A stretch of DNA of 26,714 nucleotides from Desulfuromusa sp. (lineage in GTDB: Bacteria > Desulfobacterota > Desulfuromonadia > Desulfuromonadales > Geopsychrobacteraceae). The position numbers were made by a program, and so were the translations under genes. Where the stretch lies: NCBI GenBank assembly GCA_021647765.1, contig JAKIUD010000045.1, forward strand, positions 1 to 26,714. The letters run 5' to 3'. Positions 1 through 8,178 of this stretch are shown here, piece after piece. Under the pieces are notes generated by a model, which saw nothing but the letters and a program-made list of their open reading frames with translations, ran no database searches and was not told where the DNA came from. How positions within the stretch are numbered: the stretch's first letter is position 1; every line of letters starts with the position of its first letter.

Positions 1-258
1 AGCTGAAAATAAAGGATAAATAGTTTGTCTGCAGACAACAAACTCTGACATCAACATAGGCACATGTATAAACAGGACATACAGTTGGTGGGGGAATTTA
101 TCGGGGTCAAACTGCGGACAACAGTATAACTAGCTGAAATAAAAGGTAGATTTCAAAAACATATAAATTGTATATATTTTTCTTCCAGTAAATATTTTAT
201 TTATGCACAGAGAGAAGGGTTCTTTGTCTTTCCACAAAGAGCCTTTCTCTCTGAAATA
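1..258. other. intergenic stretch at window edge
   Basis: No credible gene is visible here. The stretch is AT-rich, has a short GTCTGCAGAC palindrome near 29, and ends with the hairpin described separately at 208-253. A gene starting or ending outside the window cannot be excluded. Confidence 0.5.
208..253 (-). terminator. hairpin after the dehydrogenase gene, probable terminator
   Basis: Two 19-base arms (208-226 and 235-253) pair almost completely around an eight-base loop. The hairpin lies six bases beyond the stop codon of the minus-strand dehydrogenase gene. The sequence after it on the minus strand is AT-rich but has no clean T run, so intrinsic termination is likely rather than certain. 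It could also protect the 3' end of the transcript. Confidence 0.55.
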
Positions 259-1215
259 TCAGGCAACCCGGTTTTGTGGATTACCCTTCTGAAAGGCAAC
301 TATATTTTCAACAACAATCTCGAGCAAGCGTTGCCGTGCCTCGACAGTTGCCCAGGCGATATGAGGAGTTATAAAGCAGTTTGGTGCAGAGAGTAAAGGG
401 TTGTCTTCAGCCGGTGGCTCCTGAGAGAGAACATCGGTGGCATAGCCTCCCAGATAGCCATCTTCAAGCGCTTCGACAACTGCCTCTTCATTGATGAGCT
501 GGCCACGACCGGTATTGATCAATAATGCTCCTTGTTTGACGCGTGCCAAACGAGCCGTGTTAACCAGATTCTCGGTTTCTTCTGTGAGGGGGCAATTAAG
601 GCTGATGACATCGGAATCCGAAAACAACCTGTCGATATCAACAAATGCAAATTCTGTTTTTTGCTGGTATTTCTCCGGGTGAGCAGTCTGGATCAGTACC
701 TGCATACCAAAAGCTTTTGCAATTTGTGCCACTTGTTGGCCAATCTTCCCGTAGCCCACAACCCCCAGAGTTTTGCCCGTCAGTTCAGTTAAAGGCCGAT
801 CCCTGAAGCTGAAGTCAGGGCATCTCACCCATTCTCCTTGACGAACCATCCACGCATGATGGCCAACTTGTTGGGTCATCTCCAGCAGCAGGGCAAAGAC
901 CATCTGCACGACTGATCCGGTGCTGTAACCGGGAACATTTGTGACAACAATATGACGTTGTTTGGCAGATTCCAGATCAATAATATTAACCCCGGTAGCA
1001 AGCACGCCAATATATTGAAGTTTTGGTAGCAGAGCTAAAGTATCAGCAGAAATAACGGTTTTATTGGTCAGTATAATCTCTGCATCACGGGCGCTATCGA
1101 CAATTTGTTCAATACTGGTACGTGGATGAATAACACAGGTTCCCAATTCTTTTAATGAAGCCCAATCGAGGTCTCCAGGATTAAGGGTGTAGCCGTCCAG
1201 AACAACAATTTTCAT
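259..1215 (-). CDS. D-2-hydroxyacid dehydrogenase (glycerate/hydroxypyruvate type)
   Basis: NAD-dependent cytoplasmic enzyme that interconverts a 2-oxoacid and a D-2-hydroxyacid. The Rossmann nucleotide-binding motif GVVGYGKIG lies near residue 150. The three family catalytic residues are recognisable: Arg in NTGRGQL, Glu in LSQEPPAED and His in TPHIAWATVEAR. Length (318 aa) is normal for the family. I chose ATG at 1215 over the TTG at 1221 because AGGA sits six bases before the ATG, and because this start lies two bases after the stop of the GGDEF gene. That spacing implies translational coupling as the last gene of the run. The overall sequence resembles glycerate dehydrogenases (HprA-like), but the substrate cannot be fixed from sequence. 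Confidence 0.9.
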   Translation of the reverse strand: MKIVVLDGYTLNPGDLDWASLKELGTCVIHPRTSIEQIVDSARDAEIILTNKTVISADTLALLPKLQYIGVLATGVNIIDLESAKQRHIVVTNVPGYSTGSVVQMVFALLLEMTQQVGHHAWMVRQGEWVRCPDFSFRDRPLTELTGKTLGVVGYGKIGQQVAQIAKAFGMQVLIQTAHPEKYQQKTEFAFVDIDRLFSDSDVISLNCPLTEETENLVNTARLARVKQGALLINTGRGQLINEEAVVEALEDGYLGGYATDVLSQEPPAEDNPLLSAPNCFITPHIAWATVEARQRLLEIVVENIVAFQKGNPQNRVA

Positions 1216-1217
1216 AA

Positions 1218-1925
1218 TCAATCCTTTTTTATAGTTCCACTGCCGAAGAGGTCAGACAGTGCTTGTTTTTCTTCTGTAGTGACAAGATCAACACTCGGCA
1301 GTTCGGCGTGACAGACGCGATTACGTCCGTTTTCTTTTGCTTGATAGAGGTACTGATCAGCTTGTTGTACCAATTTTTTCACGGTAATTTCCTGTTCTCC
1401 CCTGTAGGTTGAGATGCCCAGGCTGACAGTTATCCGTAATGGCTGTCCGGCAACATCCAAAGGGGATTTTTCGATTCCTTCCCTGATCCGTTCTGCAACC
1501 GGCAGGCAGGCTGCCAGGTTGGTATCGGGGAGAATAATGGCAAATTCCTCTCCACCATAACGGCAAGGGATATCTAATTTCCGTACGATTTTTTGCAATA
1601 ACCGAGCAAGATGGATTAATGCCTGGTTGCCAATCTCATGGCCCCAGTGATCATTAACCCTCTTGAAGAAGTCGATATCGAGCATAATCAGGGACGTCGG
1701 CTGACCACTGCGTTGGGTTCGTTCGATTTCCTGTTCCAGAGCCTGGACAAAATAATGATAGTTGGCGATGCCAGTGAGAGTGTCGGTACGAACCAGCTTG
1801 GCTAACTCGGTTAAAATCTGACGTAATTCTGCAACTTCACTGATAATTGCGCAATCGGTTTTACCGACAGGGCAGATGGGTGGGGCTGGTTGAGGTTTAT
1901 ATGACTCTTCATGCTTGGTCTTCAT
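1218..1925 (-). CDS. diguanylate cyclase, GGDEF domain
   Basis: Makes the second messenger c-di-GMP from two GTP. The GGDEF domain covers roughly residues 48-210, beginning at TDTLTGIANYHYF. The active-site loop is GGEEF, a functional variant. Five residues before it lies RKLD, the RxxD inhibitory I-site, so product feedback is expected. The N-terminal ~45 residues contain two cysteines and a short helix but no recognisable sensor or membrane segment, so the protein is probably soluble. It lies 55 bases after the HDOD gene and two bases before the dehydrogenase gene. Pairing with an HDOD protein fits a signalling operon. The input signal is unknown. Confidence 0.92.
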   Translation of the reverse strand: MKTKHEESYKPQPAPPICPVGKTDCAIISEVAELRQILTELAKLVRTDTLTGIANYHYFVQALEQEIERTQRSGQPTSLIMLDIDFFKRVNDHWGHEIGNQALIHLARLLQKIVRKLDIPCRYGGEEFAIILPDTNLAACLPVAERIREGIEKSPLDVAGQPLRITVSLGISTYRGEQEITVKKLVQQADQYLYQAKENGRNRVCHAELPSVDLVTTEEKQALSDLFGSGTIKKD

Positions 1926-1980
1926 GCTGCTGTTATATGCAAATATCGATCTGGGATCAATCGATAAATTGCAAAAGGGG

Positions 1981-2814
1981 TCAGCTCAGGGCTTCAGAGA
2001 GCTCAGTGCTTTGTTCCAGAGCATCTTCAATCAGCGGGAGGAGCTGTTTATATTTAAGATTAAATAATTCTGCAGCTTGCAGTGAGAGAGATTCAGCAAT
2101 ATCCTCTCCCTGGTTTTCTTTCATCAAAGCAGCAATTCTAACTGATAGGGGGATTGCCTGGTTTTCATATTCATGATGTTCTCCAATCCCTGCAATCAGA
2201 GAATCGGGAAAACCCCAGTGTTCAGCCATCTGCGCGCCAAGAATAGCATGGTCTGTACCGAATAGCTGTCGCTCCTGTTCTGCCAAGTCAATCTCTTCAG
2301 TCTGCCAGTGTTGATAGAGGGTGCGATAGCGATCGCCCTCACGATTCGCCAATACTGGAATGGCCATATTTTGTAGCAAACCAATAGTGAAGACATCACT
2401 TTGGGTATCTGGGTGAAGGGTGGTTGCCAATATTCGCGCAATAGCTGCTTGGCGGGAGGCGGTTTTCCAGAATTCCCGCATATCAAACCATGCCGCTTGC
2501 GGACTGGCAGCAAGACGGTTTTTTACTGTAACAGAAAGAACCAAAGATTCCAGACGTCCACGACCCAGCAGGTTAACCGCATGTTTGATACTACTGACTT
2601 TGCGGGACAAACCGAAGGCGGAGGAGTTAACCATTTTAAGAACCCGGATGTGCAGACCGGGGTCTAGCTCCAGTTCTGCAGCAAGTTCGTTAATACTGAT
2701 TTCAGGATTGCGTAACTTTCCAAGCAGATTGATCACTGCTGCCGAAAAACTGGGAATATCCAAATCCGCCAGATCCGCAGCTTTTTTTTTCTTTTTACCA
2801 AATAAAAAAGCCAT
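1981..2814 (-). CDS. HDOD domain signalling protein
   Basis: The HDOD domain is an HD-related regulatory fold that usually lacks phosphodiesterase activity and is found in c-di-GMP and stress signalling proteins. It fills most of the 277 residues, starting around DIPSFSAAVINLLGKL, with the family-typical LKMVNSSAFGLSRKVSSI near residue 60. The C-terminal part keeps GEHHEY, a histidine-rich trace of HD proteins. The N-terminus carries a run of five lysines (GKKKKKAA). No membrane segment is seen. It starts eight bases after the pentapeptide-channel gene stops, so the two are probably co-transcribed. No partner or output can be read from the sequence. Confidence 0.88.
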   Translation of the reverse strand: MAFLFGKKKKKAADLADLDIPSFSAAVINLLGKLRNPEISINELAAELELDPGLHIRVLKMVNSSAFGLSRKVSSIKHAVNLLGRGRLESLVLSVTVKNRLAASPQAAWFDMREFWKTASRQAAIARILATTLHPDTQSDVFTIGLLQNMAIPVLANREGDRYRTLYQHWQTEEIDLAEQERQLFGTDHAILGAQMAEHWGFPDSLIAGIGEHHEYENQAIPLSVRIAALMKENQGEDIAESLSLQAAELFNLKYKQLLPLIEDALEQSTELSEALS

Positions 2815-2822
2815 AGATTCTT

Positions 2823-3776
2823 CTATTCTCCGCGTCGTGCAAGTTTGTTAGAGAAAATCGAAAGTAAACCACCGAGCATGACGTAGCCAGTTGAAACTTC
2901 GAGCATGGCAACAATCTGCCCGCCAATACTGCTGGGAACCACATCTCCAAAACCAAGAGTGGTCATAGTGACAACACTGAAGTAAAAAGGGGATAATTTG
3001 GTTGGATAAAGTCCGTAATCGATACTGACCAAACTATACAAAAAACAAAAGATAAAGAGCAAAACACCAATACAACAACACCAACGGAACATACTGCGAC
3101 CGCAATCACAGGTCCAGAGCCAGGGATAATAAAGAATACTGGATATGCGGTTGTAGGAGCGGAACTCTTTGATAAAATTTTGATCAATAATTTCCCGACG
3201 CATTAAGTAAGCACCAGAAAAATTGACATCACGGATGTCGACACCAATCCAATTGGCCAATTTGAATTGCCGCATCATCCTCAACCGGGCATGACGTAAA
3301 TCGGCATTGCTGAAGTTAGCTTTACGAATGTTGGATAGAGATAATTCTGCAAAACGGAGGTCAGTTTCAGTTAGATCAGTGGCGATCAGGCTGGCTTCAC
3401 GCATTCTGGCATGGTTCAAATTGGCACAGCTCAGATTTGCATGCTCCAGGTTTGCTTGCGTTAGGGTGGCATGTTCAAGATTGGTCTTGAACATGCTTGT
3501 GTGGCTCAGGTTTGCTCTGCCGAAACCGGCTCGTTTGCAGTTTGCTCCATCCAACACCGCCCCTTCAAGATTGGCGGTAGAAAGCTCCGCACCTTCAAGA
3601 TTACTATTCTGCAGGTTTGTACCACGTAGATCTGCTCCGAATAGCTGAATTTCACTCAAATCCCGATCCGAAAGATCCAGATTACGCAGGTCGGCGCCAT
3701 TGAAATCGGCACCACGTAAATCCTCCTCGGGGGAAAGTATTTTTTGTCGTAGTTGTTCATAGCTGAGTTGGGGCAT
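2823..3776 (-). CDS. pentapeptide-repeat protein fused to a two-helix potassium channel
   Basis: Residues ~20-190 are tandem pentapeptide repeats of the A(D/N)LXX type (ADFNGADLRNLDLSDRDL and on), predicted to form a right-handed quadrilateral beta helix. The C-terminal third is a two-transmembrane pore module: a hydrophobic helix around GVLLFIFCFLYSLVSI, then a pore loop with the selectivity-filter motif TTLGFGDVVPSS, then a second helix ending in SNKLARRGE. TxGFGD is the signature of the Ion_trans_2 potassium channels. Four cysteines lie just before the first helix (CDCGRS...CCC). The start has AAGG seven bases upstream and follows a perfect TTGACA promoter element. It heads the run with HDOD, GGDEF and dehydrogenase genes. 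Confidence 0.88.
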   Translation of the reverse strand: MPQLSYEQLRQKILSPEEDLRGADFNGADLRNLDLSDRDLSEIQLFGADLRGTNLQNSNLEGAELSTANLEGAVLDGANCKRAGFGRANLSHTSMFKTNLEHATLTQANLEHANLSCANLNHARMREASLIATDLTETDLRFAELSLSNIRKANFSNADLRHARLRMMRQFKLANWIGVDIRDVNFSGAYLMRREIIDQNFIKEFRSYNRISSILYYPWLWTCDCGRSMFRWCCCIGVLLFIFCFLYSLVSIDYGLYPTKLSPFYFSVVTMTTLGFGDVVPSSIGGQIVAMLEVSTGYVMLGGLLSIFSNKLARRGE

Positions 3777-3813
3777 ATGGAACCTTAAAGGTTAAAATAT
3801 TCTATTGATTTGC

Positions 3814-3842
3814 AATCTATAATATTTTTTAATCTATGTCAA
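3814..3842 (-). promoter_or_regulatory. candidate sigma-70 promoter of the channel/HDOD/GGDEF operon
   Basis: On the minus strand a perfect TTGACA (3837-3842) precedes TAGATT (3814-3819, 17-base spacing) or TATAGA (3816-3821, 15-base spacing). A 13-base palindrome AACCTTAAAGGTT at 3781-3793 lies between the promoter and the start codon and could be an operator. No experiment supports either. Confidence 0.55.
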
Positions 3843-3985
3843 ATGGTTCTGCTGTTATGGCAGAAAATTAATCTAAGGATCTTTGTTTAGAGGGCGGGCG
3901 GAATGTGTATCAGCAGTTGGATCAGATTATTGGATAACAAATCTGAATATTCTGTCGATATCAGTAAACCAAGCTACGAAAAAAC

Positions 3986-4465
3986 TCAAGCAAAGCGATT
4001 ATCTGAACGCTGCTTTTTAACCCCACCTTTAGCGCGATCAAGCCAGCCGATTTTCTCTACCTGGATGTGGTCAAAATCGGGCACGTAAGGTTTAATGTCC
4101 AGGATTGGAGTTTCGTTGAGGATATCAACATTTTCAACCTGGAGCAGATTGCCAATGATATTGTTGAGTTTAAGCACTGACAGCCCGATTGAGTTGGGTC
4201 GGCGGGGGGCACGGGTAGCAAAGATCCCATGGCTGTTGCTGTCCATAAATGGGGTCACAGTGAGTTGTTCTACCCCGGCTTGATGGAAATGATAGATGAC
4301 GTAAATATGGGAAAAACCGTCCAGATCTTTTAACCCTTCAAGATATTGTGATTCGAGCGAAATCGTTCCTGTCACACCATCGGCACCGGAAGGCTGAATG
4401 GGCATATCCGCAATACTTTTGTGCGGGCTGTAGAGGGTTCCAATTGATTTGTAATTGATCTGCAT
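3986..4465 (-). CDS. trmO: TrmO/TsaA-type tRNA (adenine37-N6)-methyltransferase
   Basis: TrmO uses S-adenosylmethionine to methylate N6 of t6A37 in threonine tRNAs, a cytoplasmic modification. The 159 residues match the single-domain beta-barrel TsaA/UPF0066 core: YKSIGTLYSPHK at the N-terminus, DLDGFSHIYVIYHFH in the middle and the family signature RAPRRPNSIGLSVL near residue 95. The E. coli enzyme is longer because of a C-terminal extension; this short form is common in bacteria and archaea. I chose ATG at 4465 because homology starts there. It lies four bases after the stop of the DUF4019-like gene, so translation is probably coupled. No good ribosome site is seen. The methylation target is inferred from family; the gene symbol is tentative. 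Confidence 0.85.
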   Translation of the reverse strand: MQINYKSIGTLYSPHKSIADMPIQPSGADGVTGTISLESQYLEGLKDLDGFSHIYVIYHFHQAGVEQLTVTPFMDSNSHGIFATRAPRRPNSIGLSVLKLNNIIGNLLQVENVDILNETPILDIKPYVPDFDHIQVEKIGWLDRAKGGVKKQRSDNRFA

Positions 4466-4469
4466 ATGA

Positions 4470-4913
4470 CTATTCAATAAAATAACCGGCAACCCGCCAG
4501 GTGTCATCCTGTTCAAGCATAACAGTGATGGTTTCAGTAAGATGATCCTTGTTCTGAAATTGTGAATCGAAGTGGTAAACCATGTATTCTCCGTTCGGGA
4601 TACCCTGCCCGGCATCTTTGGTATAAACATAATCTTTTTGTTTTCGATCCAGCAACTTTCCTGAGACAGAACGAACGGCAGAAAGGCGAGTGACCCAGTC
4701 TTGCTGTGAAACTTCATTCTTCAAATAAGCGGCACAAGCCTCCCAGCTTTGTTCATACTGTCCAGAATCGACCAAATCGAGAAAGTGGGTTGCCGCAAGA
4801 GTTGAAGCATCAATCCGCTGCTGATCAGGTTTATGACTGAGGCTGGGATAAATAATAATTACTAATGCTATAACTGCAAGAAAAACATGAACACGATATT
4901 TACTTGAGAACAC
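4470..4913 (-). CDS. membrane-anchored DUF4019-like protein
   Basis: A 147-residue protein with one hydrophobic N-terminal segment (FLAVIALVIIIYPSL, residues ~12-26) acting as signal peptide or anchor, followed by a soluble extracytoplasmic domain. The domain pattern (AATHFLDLVDSGQYEQSWEA at the start, then QQDWVTRLSAVRSVSGKL, and DDTWRVAGYFIE at the end) resembles DUF4019, whose function is not known. The start is GTG at 4913 with GGAGG six bases upstream. The stop lies four bases before trmO, but no functional link is evident. Confidence 0.75.
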   Translation of the reverse strand: MFSSKYRVHVFLAVIALVIIIYPSLSHKPDQQRIDASTLAATHFLDLVDSGQYEQSWEACAAYLKNEVSQQDWVTRLSAVRSVSGKLLDRKQKDYVYTKDAGQGIPNGEYMVYHFDSQFQNKDHLTETITVMLEQDDTWRVAGYFIE

Positions 4914-5104
4914 GTTGAACCTCCAAAATTGGTTGACAGGTCTATTTGATCACTCGCTAATAAGGATTTCAGGAATTTTTTCGAGCATACACTAGACATC
5001 GAGAGAGGAAAAGAGGGATCGACGATTATGTGATCAGATGTTGAGCCAGTGATGAAATTGTGTTCTACTCTTTGTTCACTTTTAATTATTTGAGGAGGAA
5101 GATT

Positions 5105-6142
5105 ATGCAGCGGGTTGTCTTGGGTCTGTTTCTTATCCTGATGATGTTGATGTTGTCCCCTGTTTCCTTGTTTGCCGCGGATCCATTAGCTGCCTGGCAG
5201 CCAAAATTTGATCACAGTGGAGCAGAATATACATATCTATTGTCAACCGTAGGTCATCCAGCCATTGAAGGGGCGACCGTTGGCTACCGGATTCGTGACC
5301 GTATCTGGAAGGAGAGTAATGGTCGGTTATACGTTGATTTCCGGCCAATTTCGCAGCTGGGTGGTGAAAAAGACGTTTTGCGTAAGCTGAAATTGGGTGC
5401 AGTCCAAGGAATGCTCTGCTCTTCTGTTCTGGCACCTAATGTTTCACCCCGGCTCGGAATCGTCAACCTTCCTTTTTTAATCGATAGCTTTGCCTCTCTG
5501 GAAAAATTTCGGCAGAACGAGGAACTATTTCGTGAATACGGGTTGGATGCCGAGGCAAAAGGGATCATTGTTGCCGACTTTACCGGCTATGGCAGCTATG
5601 GTTGGGCAACCAGGACTCCGGTTAAAACTTTAGCTGACGCCCGCAAGCAGTTATTTCGGATTGCCCAGGCACCAGTTAATGTTGATCTCTATAAGGCTTG
5701 GGGGATTCAGTTTACCGTCATGCCCTGGCCGGATGTACCACAAGCCTTGCAAACCGGGGTGATCAGCGGCCTTGATCATACTCCAATCGTCTGTAATATC
5801 ACCAAAAAATTCACTGTTGCTAAAAGTTACACCAATATTGGTTATGCTCAGGGGCTGTACATTCACCTGATCAATAAACGCTGGTTTAACAGCTTGCCAG
5901 AAGATTTGCAGCAGCTTTTGCGTCGAGTCATTAAAGAAGAAAGCCGGAAAGTTCGTGCTTTGACGGAGCAGCAACAGCGAGACCAGATTGCCGCTGCCAA
6001 AGCCAACGGGGTTGTGTTTTATGACCTTTCTGCCACAGAAAAAGCGAAGCTGGTGAAGTTGGCTGAACCAGTTGTCCAAAAGTGGGGAGAGAAAATCGGC
6101 TTGGATTATTTGAATAAGGTACGGGAAGCGCTTAAGAATTGA
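5105..6142 (+). CDS. dctP: TRAP transporter solute-binding protein DctP (copy 1)
   Basis: Periplasmic binding protein of a TRAP transporter; it captures a carboxylate-type substrate and delivers it to the DctQM permease. A signal peptide is visible (LGLFLILMMLMLSPVSLFAA, cut near residue 24). The DctP fold is indicated by LGGEKDVLRKLKLGAVQG, RIAQAPVN (the Arg expected to bind the substrate carboxylate) and MPWPDVPQALQTGVISGLDH. The start at ATG 5105 follows GAGGAGGA, which favours it over an upstream start at 5060. A strong terminator follows. It is highly similar along its whole length to the next gene, so the two arose by tandem duplication. Confidence 0.93.
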   Translation: MQRVVLGLFLILMMLMLSPVSLFAADPLAAWQPKFDHSGAEYTYLLSTVGHPAIEGATVGYRIRDRIWKESNGRLYVDFRPISQLGGEKDVLRKLKLGAVQGMLCSSVLAPNVSPRLGIVNLPFLIDSFASLEKFRQNEELFREYGLDAEAKGIIVADFTGYGSYGWATRTPVKTLADARKQLFRIAQAPVNVDLYKAWGIQFTVMPWPDVPQALQTGVISGLDHTPIVCNITKKFTVAKSYTNIGYAQGLYIHLINKRWFNSLPEDLQQLLRRVIKEESRKVRALTEQQQRDQIAAAKANGVVFYDLSATEKAKLVKLAEPVVQKWGEKIGLDYLNKVREALKN

Positions 6143-6182
6143 TAGATTAGCCAGCTTTGTTAGGGCATTAAATTGAATAAAC

Positions 6183-6218
6183 AAAAAAGCCGGGATGAAC
6201 TATCATCCTGGCTTTTTT
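6183..6218 (+). terminator. rho-independent terminator after dctP copy 1
   Basis: Ten-base arms 6189-6198 and 6203-6212 pair around a four-base loop with one mismatch-type position, followed by six T and preceded by six A, so it may work in both directions. It separates the first binding-protein gene from the second. Confidence 0.9.
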
Positions 6219-6362
6219 GTTCCGAAATTGGAGATTAAAACTTGACCAGGGTAAACCAAAAAAGCTATCTTTATCTATAAGTAGTTGATTTTGTTAATAT
6301 TTAACTTTTTTTTGTGATAACGAAACACGAACTGCCATTTTACCCTACCGAGGAGGTTTTAG

Positions 6363-7400
6363 ATGAGAAAGTTTTTGACTTTACTGCTATTAGCAACGTT
6401 GTGTCTGCCAGTTACCGCTATGGCAGGAGATAAAAAAGATCCATTGGCGGCTTGGAAGCCAGCGTTTGATCCGAGTGGTGCAAAGTATACCTACATCCTT
6501 TCAAACATTTCTCACCCGGTCATTGAAGGTGTTGCGGCCGGGTATCGGATTCGCGACAAGGTTTGGGAGAAAACGAACGGACAGATCTATGTTGATTTCC
6601 GTCCCTTGGCACAGCTGGGTGGAGAGAAGGATGTCATCAGTAAACTGAAGCTTGGTGCTGTTCAGGGGATGCTCAGTTCTTCTGTTGCCGCCGCAAATGT
6701 GGCGGATCGTCTTGGAATCGTTAATCTCCCTTATGTCATTGATACCTTTGATAAACTGGATACTTTTCGTAATGATCCGGAACTCTGGAAACCATTTGCA
6801 GAAGGGGCTCTTTCCCGGGGGATTTATGTGGCTGATGTTACCGGTTATGGCCCCTATGGCTGGGCAACAACAACTCCGGTGGATTCTTTAGCTGCGGCTA
6901 AAGGGGTGAATTTCCGTATTGCCCAGGCTCCAGTTAATATGGATGTCTACAAAGCATGGGGACTTAAATTTACTGTCATGCCTTGGCCGGATGTGCCCCA
7001 GGCTCTGCAGACCGGAGTTATTTCCGGGCTTGATCACACGGCGATCGTTTGTAACATCACCAAAAAATTCACTATTGCCAAGTCCTTTACCGAGTTGAAC
7101 TATGCTCAAGGGTTATTTGTTCACCTGATTAATAAGCGTTGGCTTGATAAGCTTCCAGCTGATTTACGTGCAACCTTCCTGAGTGTTATTACTGAAGAGA
7201 GTGCTGCCACACGTGCGGCGACTCGTAAGCAACATGACGTTCAGGTTGCCAAAGCAAAAGAGGCGGGAGTTCAGTTCTATCAGTTGTCTGATGGGGAAAT
7301 CAATGAACTGAAAAAACTTGCGGAACCGGTTCTGAAAAAATGGGGAGATAAAATCGGATCCGATTATTTGGCCAAGGTTCGAGCAAAACTTGGCAGTTGA
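6363..7400 (+). CDS. dctP: TRAP transporter solute-binding protein DctP (copy 2)
   Basis: Second periplasmic DctP protein, 345 residues, with signal peptide FLTLLLLATLCLPVTAMA (cut near residue 21). It shares with copy 1 nearly all of its ligand-pocket segments: RIAQAPVN, KFTVMPWPDVPQALQTG and CNITKKFT. It differs more in the C-terminal helices (residues ~275-320) and in the segment around residue 130. A strong GGAGG precedes the ATG by seven bases. It has its own leader after the copy-1 terminator, so the two genes can be expressed separately. Either the permease serves two binding proteins with different substrates, or one copy supplies extra dose. The sequence does not decide. Confidence 0.93.
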   Translation: MRKFLTLLLLATLCLPVTAMAGDKKDPLAAWKPAFDPSGAKYTYILSNISHPVIEGVAAGYRIRDKVWEKTNGQIYVDFRPLAQLGGEKDVISKLKLGAVQGMLSSSVAAANVADRLGIVNLPYVIDTFDKLDTFRNDPELWKPFAEGALSRGIYVADVTGYGPYGWATTTPVDSLAAAKGVNFRIAQAPVNMDVYKAWGLKFTVMPWPDVPQALQTGVISGLDHTAIVCNITKKFTIAKSFTELNYAQGLFVHLINKRWLDKLPADLRATFLSVITEESAATRAATRKQHDVQVAKAKEAGVQFYQLSDGEINELKKLAEPVLKKWGDKIGSDYLAKVRAKLGS

Positions 7401-7432
7401 TAGCTGAATCTGTATAATCACACGGTTTAAGA

Positions 7433-7465
7433 GGCCGGGGAGATTGCCTCCCCGGCCTTATTATT
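7433..7465 (+). terminator. rho-independent terminator after dctP copy 2
   Basis: A GC-rich ten-base stem (7433-7442 with 7448-7457) is followed by TTATTATTT. With this terminator between binding protein and permease, partial read-through would set a high ratio of binding protein to permease. Confidence 0.85.
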
Positions 7466-7506
7466 TGATAGCATTGCAAAAAACCGAGACAACCTCAAAT
7501 GGCAGC

Positions 7507-7627
7507 AGTTTAAGCAATTTTGTAGTAATCTCGGGACTGTCCCAAGAGTTTACGAGCCATGGAACTGCGGTCGTTCGCACCGCAAAAGCCTGGGACAGCC
7601 CCATGCGGGGACTGTCCCGGTTTTGCT
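7507..7627 (+). repeat. palindrome-rich intergenic repeat, copy A
   Basis: Shares long blocks with the repeats at 13724, 15052 and 16189. It contains GGGACTGTCCC, a small hairpin (TGCGGT/ACCGCA) and a large hairpin built from GGGACAGCCCC and GGGGACTGTCCC, ending in GGTTTTGCT. It lies in the 266-base gap between dctP copy 2 and dctQ. It looks like a REP/MITE-type element and has no coding potential. Confidence 0.85.
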
Positions 7628-7666
7628 AATAGTTAGTGTGTCTATTCAGAGAAGAAAAGAGTTAGT

Positions 7667-8176
7667 ATGTTGAAAAAAGCCTTTAGAGCAATCGACCGTG
7701 GGTTCCTTTTTGTTGAAGACTGGTCACTGTTCATTGCTGTTTGTGTCGCTTTGTTGACAGCAATGGCCAATGTCATTCTGCGTAAAGCAACTGATAATAT
7801 CAGCCTCTACTGGTCGGATGAGGTGGTTCGCAAGGTTATCTTTTTCTCTACCTATATTGGCTGTGTTGCGGCAATCCGCAGTCGTTCGTTGATTCGCATC
7901 GATGCTCTACCACAGATATTTCCCGTCTTGAAGAAACCTCTGACCTTGTTCTCTCATCTGGCGGTGCTGTTTTTTTCCGTAATTATGATCAATCTCGGCT
8001 GGAAGATGACGCTGATGATGTTTCAGGATGAGTATGCCCGGACGACCACCTTGCAGATACCCGAATGGTATTTTTACGCTGTCCTGCCGGTCATGGGGGT
8101 GATGATGTTTTTGCGCACCCTGGTGGTTATGGTTGAAGACTGGCGCAGCAAGCAAGATGTGACTGGGGAACAATAA
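7667..8176 (+). CDS. dctQ: TRAP transporter small permease subunit DctQ
   Basis: Four-helix inner-membrane subunit that partners with DctM in Na+-driven uptake. Hydrophobic segments lie around WSLFIAVCVALLTAMANVIL, VIFFSTYIGCVAAI, LFSHLAVLFFSVIMINLGW and the family-typical IPEWYFYAVLPVMGVMMFLR. Length (169 aa) is usual. It ends two bases before dctM starts, so the pair is translationally coupled. Repeat copy A lies upstream, so either transcription reads through from dctP2 or a promoter lies within or after the repeat. Confidence 0.93.
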   Translation: MLKKAFRAIDRGFLFVEDWSLFIAVCVALLTAMANVILRKATDNISLYWSDEVVRKVIFFSTYIGCVAAIRSRSLIRIDALPQIFPVLKKPLTLFSHLAVLFFSVIMINLGWKMTLMMFQDEYARTTTLQIPEWYFYAVLPVMGVMMFLRTLVVMVEDWRSKQDVTGEQ

Positions 8177-8178
8177 TT

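Noticed and set aside
3903..4088. Plus-strand ORF of 61 codons opposite the trmO end
   Set aside because: It overlaps the conserved 3' part of trmO on the other strand, has no ribosome site and resembles nothing.
7507..7627. Riboswitch or small RNA upstream of dctQ
   Set aside because: The same sequence recurs in front of and behind unrelated genes in fixed orientation, which fits a dispersed repeat better than a regulatory leader.
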